Positions 63,501 to 64,000 of a stretch of DNA of 64,000 nucleotides are shown piece after piece. The position numbers and the translations under genes were made by a program. The notes below the pieces were generated by a model. The model saw only the letters and a list, made by a program, of their open reading frames with translations, made no database searches and was not told the DNA's origin. The stretch spans positions 1-64,000 of the forward strand of contig JADLDK010000044.1 of the NCBI GenBank assembly GCA_020846715.1, read 5' to 3'. Every line of letters starts with the position of its first letter. Position 1 is the stretch's first letter. The stretch comes from Armatimonadota bacterium (lineage in GTDB: Bacteria; Armatimonadota; UBA5829; DSUL01).

Positions 63501-64000
63501 GATAGCAGGCAACTCGGTCAAAGCTGTCCACTACCGGATTAAGGTGAAGCAGATCGGCTGGCATCAACTTACAGTGCACGCCTACGGCTCCAAGATGAAC
63601 GACGCCATCCGGCGGGACATTGAGGTAACCCCGGATGGCGAACGCCAGGAAATCAGCATCAACGACCGGTTGGAGAAGAGCGTAACGCACGCGGTCACAA
63701 TCCCGCAGAACGCCATTGACGGCGCAAGCAACATCCTGGTGAAAGTCTATCCGGGCGTGTTCAGCCAGATTGTCGAAGGGATGGACTCTTTGCTGCGAAT
63801 GCCGACAGGCTGTTTCGAACAGACGTCTTCAGCAACCTACCCCAACGTTCTGGTGCTGGGCTATATGCGGGATACGAAGCAGTCCACGCCTGAGATCCAG
63901 ATGAAGGCCGAGCAGTACATCAACCTGGGCTACCAGCGTCTTGTCTCCTATGAGTGCAAAGGAGGCGGATTTGAGTGGTTTGGTAATGACCCGGCGAACC
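60580..64000 (+). CDS. Bacterial alpha-2-macroglobulin with thioester, 3' end outside window
   Basis: Large exported protease inhibitor-like protein; the first 1140 residues are visible. The ATG follows GGAG at good spacing and gives a signal peptide (ALILAILALCTAATVWRCQA). MG-like beta domains follow (VLLTTDKPIYQPGQLMHIRA, ERYVLPKFKVRMETERTYYL). The central A2M segment has VRIRSYFPETLYF (from about residue 856) and SITTWRLSAM. The thioester motif is intact: MPTGCFEQTSS with C1078 and Q1081. At the bait-region position just before the central segment there is an insert at about residues 660-790 resembling the C-terminal part of type II secretion pseudopilin GspG (KDQWGSPYEF, NGPDRRKGTVDDI). 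No pbpC-type partner gene is visible in the window. Confidence 0.9.
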   Translation, partial: MNQNSRIWKSALILAILALCTAATVWRCQAQQPSIRLETRVLGQNQWLSGSLASVRILTINHYNNEPLSGVPVSVAIAAVDSKDFKPLFSGRTNSLGSVDAAFGVPEALQGSYHLRVQTRALGETDEVIRPVEVRREVRVLLTTDKPIYQPGQLMHIRALALKIPSLHPADSQPCTLEVSDARGNKVFKKAGPLSHFGIASADFQLASEVNQGAYTVRAIVEGKTEEKKVTVERYVLPKFKVRMETERTYYLPGDRVKGTVHADYFFGKPVENAKVSVKLSKFDVGFSDFAEVSGTTDSAGTFTFEQTLPMAFVGQPLEQGNAFFKIETAVTDGADHTEKVTRTVPVAKDPLKILAIPESGNLVAGIENIIYLSVSYPDGSPVKKTAVRVQARTSAGKSLELSRATVEVDDLGIGEIRLTPADEEVILKVEAQDSAGHRMQTRQTLSVKQADEAVLLRTDKAVLSVGEALQITALCSRSYGYVYLDVVKDGQTVLTKSIVLNRGRATLSLPLTADKAGAIQLRAYRLTRNGNIVRDSRTVFVRPASDLKIAITSDARQYLPGKPAKLSLSVTDGRGRPLAAALGISIVDESVYALQELQPGLERIYFMLEKELAEPKYEIHSITPGEIVGPRVPDVNDNLSAEKQQAARVLFAAVQKEELANSHASAFTLESNTYAEKIDKIRDQLARQAKDDWKTIAAGVAGFQEKQGGDLLALGGIHYLVREGLLPQTILKDQWGSPYEFISSPWGGGYTSGLALWSNGPDRRKGTVDDIVVSGYPRGGSPEIVPVTGDVLQMAFSDKDKWDRDRGLFSAVTRKARGVGGLDMVFMDGAAAVVEQAPMPVSGPNSIGEAPTARPDVRIRSYFPETLYFNPAVITDDKGKADIHIDMADSITTWRLSAMASSLNGLLGSTTSPLKVFQDFFIDIDLPVALTQNDEASIPVAVYNYLPGAQKVELELTPQPWFELSGPAKQTLQIAGNSVKAVHYRIKVKQIGWHQLTVHAYGSKMNDAIRRDIEVTPDGERQEISINDRLEKSVTHAVTIPQNAIDGASNILVKVYPGVFSQIVEGMDSLLRMPTGCFEQTSSATYPNVLVLGYMRDTKQSTPEIQMKAEQYINLGYQRLVSYECKGGGFEWFGNDPAN

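Noticed and set aside
62923-63690. 255-codon open frame antisense to the macroglobulin gene
   Set aside because: It covers the conserved FPET region of the plus-strand gene and is a frame shadow.
1-64000. CRISPR array, prophage, insertion sequence or rRNA operon
   Set aside because: No regularly spaced repeats, transposase, integrase or phage genes, or rRNA sequence were seen in the window.

Overview
The window reads as an ordinary bacterial chromosome segment of moderately high GC. It is densely packed, with many GTG/TTG starts and several short stop/start overlaps between consecutive genes. There is no phage, insertion sequence, plasmid or CRISPR signature. The gene mix includes a murA-mreB pair followed by an exported S-layer-homology protein, RuvX/MltG/YqeG run together, a secreted hexosaminidase, a sulfatase, a glycoside phosphorylase, a DUF5009 membrane acyltransferase-like protein, URO-D-type corrinoid methyltransferases and a bacterial alpha-2-macroglobulin. 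This fits a heterotrophic, polysaccharide-degrading bacterium. Armatimonadota (or a neighbouring deep lineage) is my best guess, but this is inference from gene content; no 16S rRNA gene is present.

Layout. 1-9.7 kb (+): alaS, a large AlkP-like/multi-spanning membrane protein, ruvX, mltG, a yqeG-type HAD phosphatase and a CBM9-GH20 hexosaminidase, overlapping or abutting as one operon. 9.75-11.2 kb (-): tRNA-Lys(UUU) and purA, with a divergent LysR regulator whose promoter region holds a perfect palindrome. 12.3-15.3 kb (+): a consensus promoter, murA, mreB and an SLH-domain exported protein. 15.4-26 kb: secreted beta-propeller/FN3 protein, secreted serine-hydrolase-like protein (-), galactokinase-like GHMP kinase plus GH130 phosphorylase (+), sulfatase, a 71-residue small protein and a double-GNAT protein (-). 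26.2-29.6 kb (+): transglutaminase-like/TPR protein, DUF5009 membrane protein, NodB deacetylase.

29.8-36.7 kb (+) is the most unusual locus: a corrinoid-binding protein, four divergent URO-D-fold paralogues and a RACo-type [2Fe-2S]/ASKHA corrinoid activator. By analogy these form a corrinoid-dependent methyl-transfer system with an unknown methyl donor. Only the fourth paralogue keeps the full His-x-Cys...Cys zinc site of MtaA/MtbA. 36.9-43.4 kb (+): an AddB/AddA-type helicase-nuclease pair. 43.5-45 kb (+): bioY, crcB/fluC and a DUF190 gene.

45.1-52.9 kb (-) is a tight operon read right to left: rfbD, ileS, a DksA/TraR zinc-finger gene, a double-length lspA, lgt, an RluD-type pseudouridine synthase, pcm and a small basic membrane protein. 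53.1-58.1 kb (+): a cytosolic multi-GAF histidine kinase and an NtrC-type response regulator with no DNA-binding domain. 58.1-60.3 kb (-): a membrane-anchored hypothetical, a D-2-hydroxyacid dehydrogenase and an HExxH metallopeptidase-like protein. From 60.58 kb to the right edge: an alpha-2-macroglobulin with an intact GCFEQ thioester and a GspG-like insert at the bait-region position, cut off by the window.
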